NCBI RefSeq assembly: GCF_027595985.1
Contig: NC_073313.1
Location: 104,737,052 to 104,801,051, forward strand
Direction: 5' to 3'
Length of the DNA stretch: 64,000 nt
From: Sorex araneus
Taxonomy: Eukaryota; Chordata; Mammalia; Eulipotyphla; Soricidae
Below the pieces are notes generated by a model that saw only the letters and a program-made list of their open reading frames with translations, made no database searches and was not told where the DNA came from. Shown here piece by piece: positions 22,591 to 34,000 of the stretch; the stretch's first letter is position 1, and each line of letters opens with the position of its first letter. The translations under genes and the position numbers were made by a program.

Positions 22591-23159
22591 GAAAAAAAAA
22601 AAACTGAAAAGAACTGTAGTGAGTTCATCCTTACTGTGATGAATCTTGTTTTGTTTTCTTTTGTGATGTACTTTGGACAAAATAAAACATTTCATTTTGA
22701 TCCAGGTGTTGATACCTGTGCGATGCTAGCAAAAAACCTTCTGCTCTCTGAATCTCAACTCAGTGTATTATAAAATGTGCTACATAAGTTTGTGAATAGG
22801 CAGTTTCTAAGGGATCTGGCACCCCAATATTCTATGTTGGCTTGTGTTATTTTAGTTTCCACTGTTAACTAATTCTTTTTATTGATTGAGGTTCTGTGAA
22901 TTACAATACTCTTAGTGTGGTTCGGTTCTTTTGTGGAGCCTTTGTTTTTTTATTGCTACCTTGATTATTATCTTTAAGTCCCACGTATACGAGAGATCAT
23001 TCTGTATCTATGACTTTCCTTCTGACTGACTTCGCTCAGCATGATATCCTCTAGTTTCTTCTATGTTGCTGCAAATTGCATGGTTCTGTTCTTTCTTAGA
23101 GCTGCATAGTAATCCATTGTGTATACACCACAACTTCTTAAAACACTTTTTTTGTTTGT

Positions 23160-23282
23160 TTGTATTTGAGACACACCTGGCAGTGTTCGGGGCTTACTCC
23201 TGGATTTCAGTTCAGAGATCACTTCTGACAGGTCTCAGGGGACCATGTGTGGTGCCAAGACTTGAATCAGGGTTTATTGCAT
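23160..23282 (-). mobile_element. Sor SINE nested in L1
   Basis: Reverse, truncated copy with GGCTTACTCCTGGATTTC and GGGGACCATGTGTGGTGCC. It splits the L1 fragment. Confidence 0.65.
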
Positions 23283-23847
23283 GCTGTAAACCAGGGTTTA
23301 CACAACTTCTTGATACATTCAACCATAGTTGGCTAGTGTATGAAAGCAATGCAGTGAACATAAGTGTGCATATGTTCTTTCAAAATAATCATTTTTTTCT
23401 TTTATTTTGAAGACACATAGATGACAAGAAGTGGTATTGTGGGGTCATATGGGTGGCCTTCGTATTTTTTTGAGTGATCTCCATATTGCTTTCCACAGAC
23501 CAATGAATAGTGGTTTCTTTCTCGAATCCTCATCAACACTGGTTGTTACCAGACTTTTTGACACGTGACATTTTCACTCGTGTGAGATAATATATCAGTG
23601 TTGTTTTGATTTGTATTTCCCTAGTCATGAGTGATAATGAACACTTTTTCATAGGCCATCCATATCTCTTCTTGGGAAAGTCGCTATTTATCTCCTCTCC
23701 CCATTTATAGGTGGGGCTTTTTGCTTTTTGTTATAGTTGAGTTTTATGATTGCTTTATCAGCCCTTTATTTGATATACTGTTTGCAAATAAATTCTCACA
23801 TTCAGTAAGGTGTCTTTTAAATTATAGATTGAGTCTCTTTTTTTAGA

Positions 23848-24022
23848 TTTAGTTTCTTTTTTTTTTGGCTCACACCCTGCTATGTACAGGGGTTACTACT
23901 GGATTTGCACTCAGGAATTACTCCTGGTGGTGCTTGGCAGACCATATGGGATGCTGGGAATGGAACGCTGGTGGGACACTTGCAAGGCAAACGCCCTACC
24001 AGCTGTACTATTGCTCCAGCCT
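23848..24022 (-). mobile_element. Sor SINE nested in L1
   Basis: Reverse copy with a poly-T start and a head at TATTGCTCCAGCC. The flanks ATTGAGTCTCTTT and ATTGAGTTTCTTC look like an imperfect duplication. Confidence 0.75.
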
Positions 24023-24949
24023 TTAAATTGAGTTTCTTCTGAAGAAAAATTTTTAAAAGTAATTTTAAAAAGTAACAATAGCAAACATTTTTAAAAGTTT
24101 CTTGTGAAGATTTTTTTTTATTTGTTTATTTTTGGTTTTGTGTACTTTGCCTCTAGAGTCATACCTTTCAAGGCACCTCTGCAGTCAATCCCCTGGAGAG
24201 ATCTCAAAGTGATTTCTTCAATGTATTTTATGGATTATGGGCTAATCTTGAGGTTTTTAATCAATTTTGACTTTACTTTTGTGAATCGTGTGAGGAATGG
24301 TTCTAAAATATTTTATTTCTTGACATGTGAGTATCCAGTTTCCCTAACAGCATTTGTTGAAGAGGTTTTCTTTGCTCTAATTCATATACATAACTCATTT
24401 GTATTAGATTAGCTATCCAGACATCTGGTAATTTAACTCAGGACTCACAATTCTATTCCATTGGTATTCAGGTTTATCTTTATTCCAGTACCATGTAACT
24501 TTGGTTATTATAGCTTTGTAGTACAGTTCAAAGTTGGGAAATCAATGACCACCATATGTTTTGCCCCATAGGATTGCTTTTGCTATTCAATGAATTTTAT
24601 AATACTAATTAGTATTAGTTCTCCATACTAATTTTATTAGAACTTGCTCCATGTCTTTGAAAAACATTATTGGTATTTTAATGGGTATTGCATTGTTTCT
24701 GTATGTACTTTGGGTAACATGGTCATTTTGTTTGCTGCTTTGTTTTAAATATACATTACTACAGGTTCAGAAAAATAGAACAGGAATAAGGTACACGTTT
24801 TTAATTCCTCAGAACCACATGGTCCATGGAGCATCAACAAGGTAGTCCTTGAGTCCCTGAACAACCCTGGAGCTCCCACCCTGAAACACTGTCAGGGTAG
24901 ACCAGGTCATCCTCAGAACCATGAGGCCTGAGCAGCACCATAAACTCTT

Positions 24950-25190
24950 TTTTTAATAGTTTATTTTTAATTAGTGAGTCAAAGTGAGGGTACAGTTACA
25001 GATTTATACATTTTTGTGCTCATGTTTCCCCCATACAAAGTTCGATAACCCATCCCTTCACCAGTGCCCATTCTCCACCACCAGTAAACCCAGCATCCCT
25101 CCCACCCTCCCCAGTCTTGTCTCCCCCCACCTCACACTGCCACTATGGCAGGGTATTCCCTTTTGTTCTCTCTCTCTGATTAGGTGTTGT
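24950..25190 (-). mobile_element. Short 5'-truncated L1 3' UTR insertion
   Basis: A perfect 16-bp duplication AGCACCATAAACTCTT flanks it (24934-24949 and 25191-25206). Its sequence is close to the 3' UTR of the full-length L1 at about 35124-35365, so it belongs to the same young subfamily. Confidence 0.9.
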
Positions 25191-25278
25191 AGCACCATAA
25201 ACTCTTGCATTGAACCTCAGGACTACTTGGCCCAAAATTTCTTGGAGGGAACCGCAGTCCTGCTCAAATATTATAAGT

Positions 25279-25436
25279 TGGGGGCTGGTGAGATAGTATA
25301 GCAACACAGTTCTTTCTTTGCAAGAGACCAACCTGGGTTTGATTCCCAGAACCACATATGGTCCTCTGATTCCTGCCAGGAGTGATCCATTAGCACAGAA
25401 CCAGGAGTTAACCCTGTGTCTCTCCAGGTGTGAAAT
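25279..25436 (+). mobile_element. Sor SINE
   Basis: Plus copy with GGTTTGATTCCCAG and CCACATATGGTCC. A TA/TG microsatellite replaces its A tail. Confidence 0.75.
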
Positions 25437-25453
25437 ATATATATGTGTGTATG

Positions 25454-25485
<32 letters not shown>

Positions 25486-25488
25486 GAG
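25437..25488. repeat. (TA)n/(TG)n microsatellite
   Basis: Alternating ATATATGTGTG and TATATATA tract, probably grown from a SINE tail. Confidence 0.9.
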
Positions 25489-25498
25489 AGAGAAAGGG

Positions 25499-25580
25499 TC
25501 CAGTGATGTACCTCTGTGGTAAAGCACCTGCTTTCTATGTATGAGACTCTGGGTTTGATCCTCAGCTCTAAAAAATAGAT
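25499..25580 (+). mobile_element. tRNA-like SINE head of a different type
   Basis: Contains CTCTGTGGTAAAGCACC and GGGTTTGATCCTCAG, which resemble a tRNA-Ala-derived head rather than the usual Sor head. The body is short and unrecognised. Confidence 0.4.
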
Positions 25581-25899
25581 CAATCCTTAAAAATAAATTG
25601 AATGAAGTCTTTTCCAATTCCATCTCATGACAAGACTGCTTTGTTGTTCACAATTTAATTTCAAATCCTAACTTCATAGTGACAATAGCAAAGACCTTAC
25701 ATTTTAGAGCAGGTTTGGGTTGATAGCAAAAGTACGGGTAAAGTCCAGAGACCTACTCTCTGTCAGACATATGAATGGCTCTCTCTCTCTGCACAGTGGC
25801 CTATCTTCACCAGAGTGGTGACATACTGTCACCATGGGTAGACCTACACAAACACATTATTAGCACCCAAAGCCCTTAGTGGTGGTGCACATTTTATGG

Positions 25900-26440
25900 C
25901 TTTTGCCAAATATAAAATTACATATATCCACCATTATAATAGGGTAATTTCATGGTCCTGAAAGTTCTATAGTGGTTCATTCCTCCTTCTATAGCCCTAG
26001 GAACCACTAATTTTGTTGGGTCAGGGGGCCCCAAGCAGTTCTCAAAGGGCTTCTGCCATTACCACTGATTCTCAGCCAACTAGGCCAATGGCTTAATGCA
26101 ACCAGGCTATGGTGCTGCATCAGAGACCACCAGAGCCACCTCAACACTGCTAGGGGGTCTTTAGGTCCACACATGGTCGGTGCTCAGAAGTCTCCAGAGC
26201 TGCACCTGGCAATGGTCATGGGACCATATGATGCTGAGGATTAAACCCCAGTCATATGCATGCAAAACAAGCTTCTTTATCCCCATACTATCTCTTTGAT
26301 CTCAACCACTAATAATTTTACTGTCATCATAGTTTTGCCTTTTAATGAAAATCATATCAGACTCATAGCTTATGTAGTCTTCTCAGACTGACTTCATTCA
26401 TTCAGTGACATGCATTTTAAAGATTCCCTCACACCACTAA
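25900..26440 (-). mobile_element. Ancient L1M-type 3' UTR, split by a SINE
   Basis: 25910-26010 and 26312-26440 together match the reverse of an old mammalian L1 3' UTR (ATAGTTTTGCCTTTT and TGACTTCATTCATTCAGTG landmarks). Confidence 0.55.
26015..26303 (-). mobile_element. Long old SINE nested in L1M
   Basis: Reverse copy flanked by AACCACTAA on both sides (26002-26010 and 26304-26312). It is longer than the usual element, so it may be a dimer or carry an internal insertion. Confidence 0.6.
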
Positions 26441-26473
26441 AAATGTTTTGACCATTTATTCAAAGATTTTTTA

Positions 26474-26533
26474 TAATGTAGGAGTATTGCTATTTATGCA
26501 GCCATTGATTAAGCTGATTGAATTGGGCATGTC
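26474..26533 (-). mobile_element. Orphan 56-bp retroposed tail
   Basis: 26476-26531 matches 9621-9676 at 53 of 56 positions. It lies between ATTCAAAGATTTTTTAT and ATTCAAATATTTTTTTA, which look like an imperfect target-site duplication. The simplest reading is a severely truncated retrotransposition product carrying only a 3'-transduced sequence. Confidence 0.5.
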
Positions 26534-26561
26534 ATTCAAATATTTTTTTAATTAACTTATA

Positions 26562-26722
26562 TTTTGACCACACCCAGCAATGTTCAGGGGTTATTCCTGG
26601 CCCTACACTCAGGAATCACTCCTGGTGATGCTTGGGGTACCATATAGGATGTCACGGATGGAAACTAAGTTAGCAGCATACAAGGCAAGTGACTTACCTG
26701 CTGTGCTCTCTCTCTCTGGCCC
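26562..26722 (-). mobile_element. Sor SINE
   Basis: Reverse copy with GACCACACCCAGCAATG and a head ending CTCTCTCTCTGGCCC. Confidence 0.75.
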
Positions 26723-27009
26723 TTGTTAATTTATTTTTTATTAATTGCATTTCATTGAAGTAGATGATAGAGTTACAAGAGAGGGGAGTGTGGCCAGTAT
26801 TTTTGTATACTAATACCAGGGACTTTAACACGATTTTATCCCTTCATGTCATTTTGTGATTTGGAAGCTCATTTCTTTTTCTTTTTAAAACTCTCAGCAG
26901 CATAAAGGAGGATGGAAGAGCCCATTTGCCTGTGCAAACAGAGCCCTGTCAACTGAAAACCTTCACACTCCATAATTGCCACCATGTTGGCTCAGGAGAA
27001 GCCTCTTCC

Positions 27010-27320
27010 AGATTTTTTTAAAAAATTTATTTTTATAAAGTATTTCACAATATTTGATTACATTTAATATTTAAACACCAATCCCACCACTCTTACACCT
27101 TCCCATCACCATATTTCAGATGTTTCCATCCCAAACCCCAACCGCTGCCCCCAAAGCAGAACCAAAATATTTTTTGTATTATTTGTTATGAATAACCCGC
27201 TAAAAATGATCTCCCCCAAAGCTTTCTTAAAGTGTGTAAAAATTGTTGTATTTAACCCAGGAGTCATTAAGCCCTTCTATAAGAGATTACTAACATGTTG
27301 TTAAAGGTTGAGCCTTGTGT
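27010..27320 (-). mobile_element. L1-3'UTR-like repeat, left part
   Basis: Starts with an A/T-rich end, then AAACACCAATCCCACCACTC, a pattern shared with other old shrew L1 3' UTRs in the window. It may continue at 28990-29640 on the other side of the RTE insertion. Confidence 0.45.
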
Positions 27321-27321
27321 G

Positions 27322-27327
27322 CATATA

Positions 27328-27358
<31 letters not shown>
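27322..27358. repeat. (AT)n flanking RTE
   Basis: AT tract immediately left of the RTE tail. A matching tract lies right of the insertion, so the element probably landed in an AT microsatellite. Confidence 0.85.
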
Positions 27359-27360
<2 letters not shown>

Positions 27361-28675
27361 CATTTGTATCATTTGTCATCCCGTTGATCTTCGATTTGCC
27401 CGAGCGGGCACCAGTAACGTCTCCATTTGTCCCTGTCGCGTGCTAGTGTAGCCCAATGATATCTGCTCGCTCCAGGAACAGGAAGAGCCTCAAATCGTTC
27501 ATTCAGGGTTTTGACGAAGAAGTCTGACCATCTCGTTGGTGGGCATCCATGTGGTCTTTTGATATCTTGTGGAATCCAGTCAATAACAGCTCTAGTCCAG
27601 CGGTCATCTCTGAATCACATGACGTGTCTGACCCATCTGATTTTTGACGCATTGGCAAATGAGACAGTGTCCCTGATTCTTGACCGTCAACCGAGGTCAG
27701 AACTCTGGATTCCTTCTCTCACTTGAGTGAAACATGATACTCCTAGCATAGCTCTTTCAATTCCCCTTTGGGATACCCGAGTAGGGTTCTCATCCTGTTT
27801 GCGTAGGGCCCAGGTCTCTGAGGCGTCGTATGTTAATGCAAGAAGAACGGTGGAGTCGAAAAGATGTGCCCGGAGCCGGAGGTTCTTCATCTTCTTAACC
27901 ACTTCTTTGACGCTCTTGAAGGCGTTCCATGCTGCTCTCTTCCTCCTGCGCAGTTCTGGCTCCAAGTTGTTCCTCATGTTGAGTTCTTGACCCAGGTACA
28001 CATAGTTGCTGCATTTGGAGATGTTCGTTCAATTGAGAAATGGAACATCAGGGACTAGTTCATTTTTCACGATCATCATTTTGCTGAGATTCGGCTGCAG
28101 TCCGACCTTTCCACACTCACTGTCGAAGTCAACCAGCATTCGTGCTGCTTGGCTGATATTTGGTGTTATGAGAATGATGTCATCAGCAAAGCGGATGTGG
28201 TGTAGTTGCCAACTGTCTATCTTCACTCCCATTCGTTCCCATTTCGGTGGTCACATGATGTTCTCGAGGGTGGCAATGAAGACTTTCGGTGAAATGGTGT
28301 CGCCCTGCCAAACCCCTCTCTTTACGTCGATGATCACTTCTTTGTAGAATGGTGAGATCCTGGTGGTGAATCTGTATACAGCTCATGGAGGACCCTGATG
28401 TACTGAGTTTGAACACCTTGTTTGGCAAAGATTTCGATGACTGCTTCAGTCTCAACAGAATCAAAGGCCTTCTTTAAATCGATGAACATTAGTCAGAGCG
28501 GCATCTTGAACTCTCGCGAAACTTCAATGAGTTTGGTCACTGTGTGGATATGGTTGATTGTGCTGAACACTTTTAGGAACCTGGCTTGCTTGCATGGTTG
28601 TCCTTCATCTAGTGTTCTGCCTATTCTATTCAGGATGACTCGAGTGAACAACTTGCAGACATGGATAACCTCCAC
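27359..28675 (-). pseudogene. Degenerate RTE reverse transcriptase ORF
   Basis: In sense order: a segment with KLFTRVILNRI near 28655-28620, reverse-transcriptase motif A (FIDLKKAFDSV) near 28485-28450, the FADD catalytic motif at 28179-28190, an in-frame stop near 28026, then YLGQELNMRNNLEPELRRRK at about 28000-27940 and a conserved RTE C-terminal block containing MLGVSCFTQVREGI. The N-terminal endonuclease is absent, and stops and a frame change break the frame. The C-terminal block resembles nematode RTE proteins from memory. Confidence 0.8.
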
Positions 28676-28966
28676 TACTCAGCCACCTCATGCTCCAGGC
28701 CACTTTCCGGACCGCACGGCTGCAAAGTGGCTGCGCAACACAGCATAAGACACTTAATACCCATTTTCCATAATTTTTGCACCATATTTGATGGGCTTCA
28801 AATATGGTATGAACCATGAGAACACCTGTAAGGGCGATTTGAGGCCGCCCTAAAGGCCTCCATCCCTCTCGGAGAGCCCAGCAAGCTACCGAGAGTACCT
28901 TGCCTGCATGGCAGAGCCTGGCAAGCTACCCGTGGCGTTTTCGATATGCTAAAAGCAGTAACAGCA
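27359..28966 (-). mobile_element. RTE-clade LINE copy (RTE1_Sar-like) with 5' inversion
   Basis: 27359-28675 is a minus-strand RTE segment running from within the reverse transcriptase to the 3' tail (tail reads CCCGTTGATC on the plus strand). 28676-28966 is in the opposite orientation and carries the body sequence of the RTE-tailed SINEs (GCAAGCTACCGAGAGTACC; GCAAGCTACCCGTGGCG), consistent with a 5' inversion. The two flanks are AT tracts. RTE1_Sar is, as I recall from the literature, reported as horizontally transferred between parasitic nematodes and the common shrew. Confidence 0.8.
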
Positions 28967-28990
28967 ATATATATATATACATATATATGT
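28967..28990. repeat. (AT)n flanking RTE
   Basis: ATATATATACATATATATG tract directly beside the inverted 5' segment. Confidence 0.8.
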
Positions 28991-29640
28991 AAAAATATAG
29001 TTCCCCCTAAGATTGGTTGCCTTCTACTTTAAAGCCCATCAAATGTGGTGCGCTACTCTTGGGATATTAGTGGTGTAAAGTATGAGATGCAGCCACACGG
29101 TCCAGGAATAGGTTCACTCATGGGTGAGGCTCTACCCGAGCATGTGGAGAGTGGTTGTGAGGATGGTGGTGATTTAGTTCTGGAAGTTTTCTGCTGCAGG
29201 AGCTGGCTCTTTTGTAGCAGGGAGGGGCCTTACTCACCCCTCTCTGGGTTGCCTCAAATGAAACCCTGGTGCAGGGTCTGGAGGCATGGCTATGGGGTAT
29301 TGCTCTGTATTCTCTTTTGAGAGATTTATGAGTCTCTGGATTATGCCCATTGATGAGACTATATGGCGCCAGTCAGAGATGGCTGGTGGGGTGGCTGCTT
29401 AGTTGCCATAAACAGGGGGAGATGGGAGGTGGTCATCCATTCCCAGTTTTGTTGAATCTGGAGTTTTCAGTCACAAGTCCTGCCTCATCTAGAAGTCTGT
29501 TGAAAATCTCAGGTATGTAGGTTTTGTGACTAAAATCACCATGCTTTCACAAAGTCAGGGATGGGCTACCTCCCCCCACATCTCCCTGTACATCCGGAAG
29601 CTCTGGCAGTCATTCACAAGACCTAAATCCACCATCCATC
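28991..29640. other. Unresolved interval, possibly old L1 3' UTR
   Basis: No exon recognised. Its composition and position suggest it continues the 27010-27320 element that the RTE split, but I cannot name the family. Confidence 0.35.
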
Positions 29641-29654
29641 TGTATCACCCCATT

Positions 29655-29669
29655 AAAAATTTTTGACTT
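29655..29669. repeat. Target-site duplication, left copy
   Basis: AAAAATTTTTGACTT, repeated exactly at 35407-35421, defines the left boundary of the full-length L1. Confidence 0.85.
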
Positions 29670-30097
29670 TGAGCCCCCTCCCCGCCCCCTGCCCGCCTCT
29701 GCTTGGGGCTTGTCCTGAAGCCCCCGCCTGGCACCTTTCTGCGGCAGCCCTGACCAATCCCCACTCCGCTGGTTAGGGGGCGTGGCCTAAAAAGTGGGCG
29801 TGGCCTCTTTCCAGAGCGTTGCCCGCTAACGCAGCCGCAGTTATTTTTTTTTACCATCCCATACATTGTCCTTTGGCCACAATTGATAGAATTCATTCCT
29901 CCGAAGAACTCCCTGATCATCTTAGTTACTATATGTTAATACTCAACTAACCCAGCCTATCCTAACTTCATGAAAACTGTCAATGAACACATCAACTTGC
30001 ACAAAAAAGTCCTTTGTCAAAGGAGCATAGCCCCAAATCTTCAGTTGAGGTTGCTCCCAAGCTAACCAGAGCTCCAGATAGTAAAGCCCATAACAAT
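29670..30097 (+). promoter_or_regulatory. L1 5' UTR / internal promoter
   Basis: The first 160 bp are GC-rich, with a CCAAT-containing GACCAATCCCC (about 29751) and two GGGCGTGGCC boxes (about 29778 and 29797) of the Sp1/KLF type. An A/T-rich stretch follows up to the first ORF1 ATG at 30098. Promoter activity is inferred from L1 biology. Confidence 0.65.
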
Positions 30098-31049
30098 ATG
30101 AAGAAACAGAGAAAATCCCCACCACCAGAAGAGAACCAAGAAAATATCTCACTAACCTCAGCAGCGACCTCCCAGAAATACATCCTCCTCTCAGATAAAG
30201 AATTCAGAGAGGAAATTGTGAGGATGGTTCACGAACTCAAAGAAATTATGGAACGAACATCCAATAAATTAAGGGAGGATATGGATGCAGCATTGGAACG
30301 CTCCACCAAGATAATCCAGGAAGAAATGAGAGCAGAAATTTCAAAGCTACGAACAGAAGTCACACAACTAAAAGAATCAGTAGATGAAATTAAAAACTCC
30401 GTAGGAGCCCTCAATAGTAGAATGACTACAGCCGAAGACAGAATCAGTGAGCTTGAAGATGAGCTGCACAAAGCATATAGGCAACAACAAATAATGGCAA
30501 AAGACCTCAAAATGGCTCTAGAGCGAGTTAGTCCTAGGGGATGACCTCAGGAGAAACAATATAACAATCATGGGAGTGCCGGAACCACACGGAACCAATC
30601 CCAATGAAAAAAGCACCATTAAAGACATCATTGCTAAAAAATTCCCAGAGCTAGAGAATGCGGACATCCAGATACAAGGAGTGCGAAGGGTGCCAGCTAA
30701 AAGGGACCCAAATAGAAAATCCCCAAGGCATATCATAGTCAGAATTATGGATGCCGTGGATAGAGACACAATACTGCAAGCAGCAAGATCAAAGAAGGAG
30801 ATCATATACAAAGGCGCACCCCTTAGATTCACAGCAGACCTATCAGAAGAAACCCTCCAAGCCCGAAGACAATGGTGGGATATAGTGAAAAAACTTCATG
30901 AAATGAATGCCTCACCAAGAATACTCTACCTGGCTAAACTCTCAGTTAAACTTGAAGGAACCATACACTATTTCATGGACAAGCAACAGCTCAGGAACTT
31001 CATAGACTCAAGACCAAATTTAAAAGAAGGACTTAAAGGGCTACTATAA
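30098..31049 (+). pseudogene. L1 ORF1 (RNA-binding protein), one frameshift
   Basis: ORF1p is the trimeric RNA chaperone that packages L1 RNA in cytoplasmic particles. I chose the ATG at 30098; the frame is open upstream but has no earlier ATG in range. A low-complexity N-terminus precedes a long coiled coil (about 30200-30500, heptad-rich with many E, K, L and R). The frame changes between about 30520 and 30540. The second part carries the RRM-like core (ITIMGVPE, then the DIIAKKFPELE region) and the C-terminal domain (SPRILYLAK). Overall length of about 317 codons is near the family norm, so loss is due to a single indel. Confidence 0.9.
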
Positions 31050-31092
31050 GACAAGGAAAAAGACCTATAAGAACAACAAACCCTACAGAAAA

Positions 31093-34000
31093 ATGGCACA
31101 AAATCCCATGACAATAATTTCTCTTAATGTTAACGGGCTAAATGCACCAATCAAATGGCACAGAGTGGCAAAATGGATTCGGAAACTAAACCCAACTTTC
31201 TGCTGCCTACAAGAAACACATCTGAATAGTCAGAACAAACACAGACTAAAAATCAAAGGATGGAAAACAATCCTGCAAGCAAACAGCCCCCTCAAAAAAA
31301 AGGCGGGGGTGGCCATACTAGTATCCGATAGCATAGATTTCAGGCTAAAAAAGATCAGAAGGGACAGCAAAGGTCATTTTATATTCACCAAAGGATATAT
31401 ACAACAGGAAGAAATCACACTCCTAAACGTATACGCACCTAATGAACGACCAGCTAAACACTTAAAAGAACTCCTAACAGAATTTAAGGAGGACATAACT
31501 AGCACCACGATAGTAGTTGGAGATTTCAACACTGCCTTATCACCTCTGGATAGATCGACAAGAACAACACTCAGCAAGGAAACGATGGTCCTGAAGGAAG
31601 AAATGGAGGAGACAGGGCTAATAGACCTATACAGGGCTATACACCCCAAAAAGAAAGAATACACATTCTTTTCCAGCGCGCACGGAACGTTTTCCAAAAT
31701 AGACCATGTTCTGGGCCACAAATTATACCTTAATAGAATTGGGAAGATAGAAATTGTATCAACTATCTTTTCAGACCATGATGCACTGAAGATGGAAGTT
31801 AATCACGCAAAGACGCGGAGAACCAAATCAAACACTTGGAAATTAAACAACTCACTATTGAACAATGAGTGGGTCACGGAGGAAATCAAGGAAGAAATTA
31901 AGAGATACCTCAAAACAAATGAGAATGAAGACACAAGCTACCAGAACCTATGGGACGCAGCTAAAGCTGTGTTAAGGGGAAAATTTATAGCTCTGCAAGC
32001 CTTCCTCAGAAAGGAAGAAAGGGCCTATATAGATAGCTTGACTTCGCAGCTCAAGATCTTAGAAGAGGACCAGCAAAAGGAACCCAAACCAGATCGAAGG
32101 AAAGAAATAATAAAACTTAGAGCAGAAATTAACAATATGGAAACCCGAAAAACAATCCATAAGATCAATGAAACAAAGAGCTGGTTCTTCGAGAAAATAA
32201 ATAAGATTGATAAACCGCCAGCAAGACTCACAAAGAAAGAAAGAGAAAACCCTAATAAACCGAATCAGAAATGAAAAGGGGGAGATCACAACAGAAACCA
32301 AGGAGATTCAAAGGATCATCAGAGACTACTTTGAAAGTCTGTATGCCACGAAACAAGAGAACCTAAAAGAAATGGACGAATTCCTTGACTCCTACAATCT
32401 CCCAAGACTGAGCCAAGAAGACGTGAAATACCTGAATAGGCCCATAAATATCAAGGAAATCGAAACTGTAATCAAAAGTCTCCCCAAAAACAAAAGCCCA
32501 GGTCCAGACGGATTCACTGGCGAATTCTTCCAAACATTTAAGGAAGACTTGTTGCCAGTTCTCCTCAAGCTTTTCCAGGAAATTGAAAAGACAGGAACCC
32601 TCCCGAACAGTTTCTACGAGGCACATATCTCCCTAATAGCAAAAGCAAACAAAGACACCACTAACAAAGAAAACTATAGACCAATATCCTTGATGAACAC
32701 CGATGAAAAGATCCTCAACAAAATACTAGCAAATAGAATCCAACAACTCATCAAAAAGATCATACACCATGACCAAGTGGGATTGACCCCGGGGATGCAA
32801 GGATGGTTTAACATTCGGAAATCAATCAACATAATCCATCACATCAACAAAAGTAAAGATAAAAACCATATGATCATATCAATAGATGCAGAGAAAGCAT
32901 TTGACAAGATCCAACACCCATTCATGATAAAAACTCTCACCAAAATGGGTTTTGGAGGAACTTTTCTCAAGGTAGTCAAAGCCATCTACTACGAACCTAG
33001 GGCAAGCATTATCATCAATGGAGAAAAACTAAGGGCTTTTCCTCTAAGATCGGGGACAAGACAAGGATGCCCACTCTCACCACTTCTCTTTAATATAGTA
33101 TTGGAAGTATTAGCAATAGCCATCAGGCAATAAAAAGATATTAAGGGGATTCAGATCGGAAAGGAAGAAATCAAGCTCTCACTATTCGCAGACGATATGA
33201 TGCTATACCTAGAGAAACCTAAAAGCTCCAGTAAGAAACTCTTAGAAACAATTGACCTATACAGTAAAGTCGCAGGCTATAAAATCAATACCCAAAACTC
33301 CATGGCCTTCCTATATGCAAACAATGAGACAGAGGAAAGGGACATGAAAAAAGCAATCCCGTTCACAATTGTGCCCCAGAAAATCAAATATCTTGGAAAC
33401 AGCTTAACTAAAGAAGTAAAGGACCTCTACAAAGAAAACTATAAAACACTACTCCATGAAATAAAAGAGGACATGAGGAAATGGAAACATATCCCCTGCT
33501 CATGGATAGGGAGAATAAACATTGTCAAAATGGCAATAATCCCAAAAGCATTATACAGATTTAACGCGATCCCTATAGGGATACCCATGGCATTCTTCAA
33601 AGAAACGGAGCAAGCGATCCTGAAATTTATATGGAACAATAAACGCCCACGGATAGCTAAAATAATTCTTGGGAAAAAGATGATGGGAGGCATCACCCTC
33701 CCCAACCTTAAACTGTACTACAAAGCGGTAACAATTAAAACAGCATGGTACTGGAACAAAGGCAGAGATGCAGACCAATGGAACAGGGTGGAATATCCCC
33801 ACACACCACCTCAAATGTATGATCATCAATCTTTGATAAAGGAGCAAGAGATGTGAAGTGGAGCAAGGAAAGCCTCTTTAACAAATGGTGCTGGCACAAC
33901 TGGACAACCACATGCAAAAAAATGGGCTTAGAACTCGACCTGACACCATGCACAAAAGTCAGATCAAAATGTATTAAGGACCTCAACATCAAACCACAAA

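Larger units (their letters stand above)
22860..24745 (-). mobile_element. L1 3' third, interrupted by two SINEs
   Basis: Minus-strand L1 ORF2 C-terminal region. 22980-23125 matches the ORF2 terminus including the MEYY-type segment. 24100-24330 matches the region around the DLNI-type block of ORF2 (compare 33950-34030 in the full L1). All frames are broken. Confidence 0.75.

Noticed and set aside
27511..28748. Plus-strand frames across the RTE copy
   Set aside because: They are antisense shadows of the minus-strand RTE reverse transcriptase.
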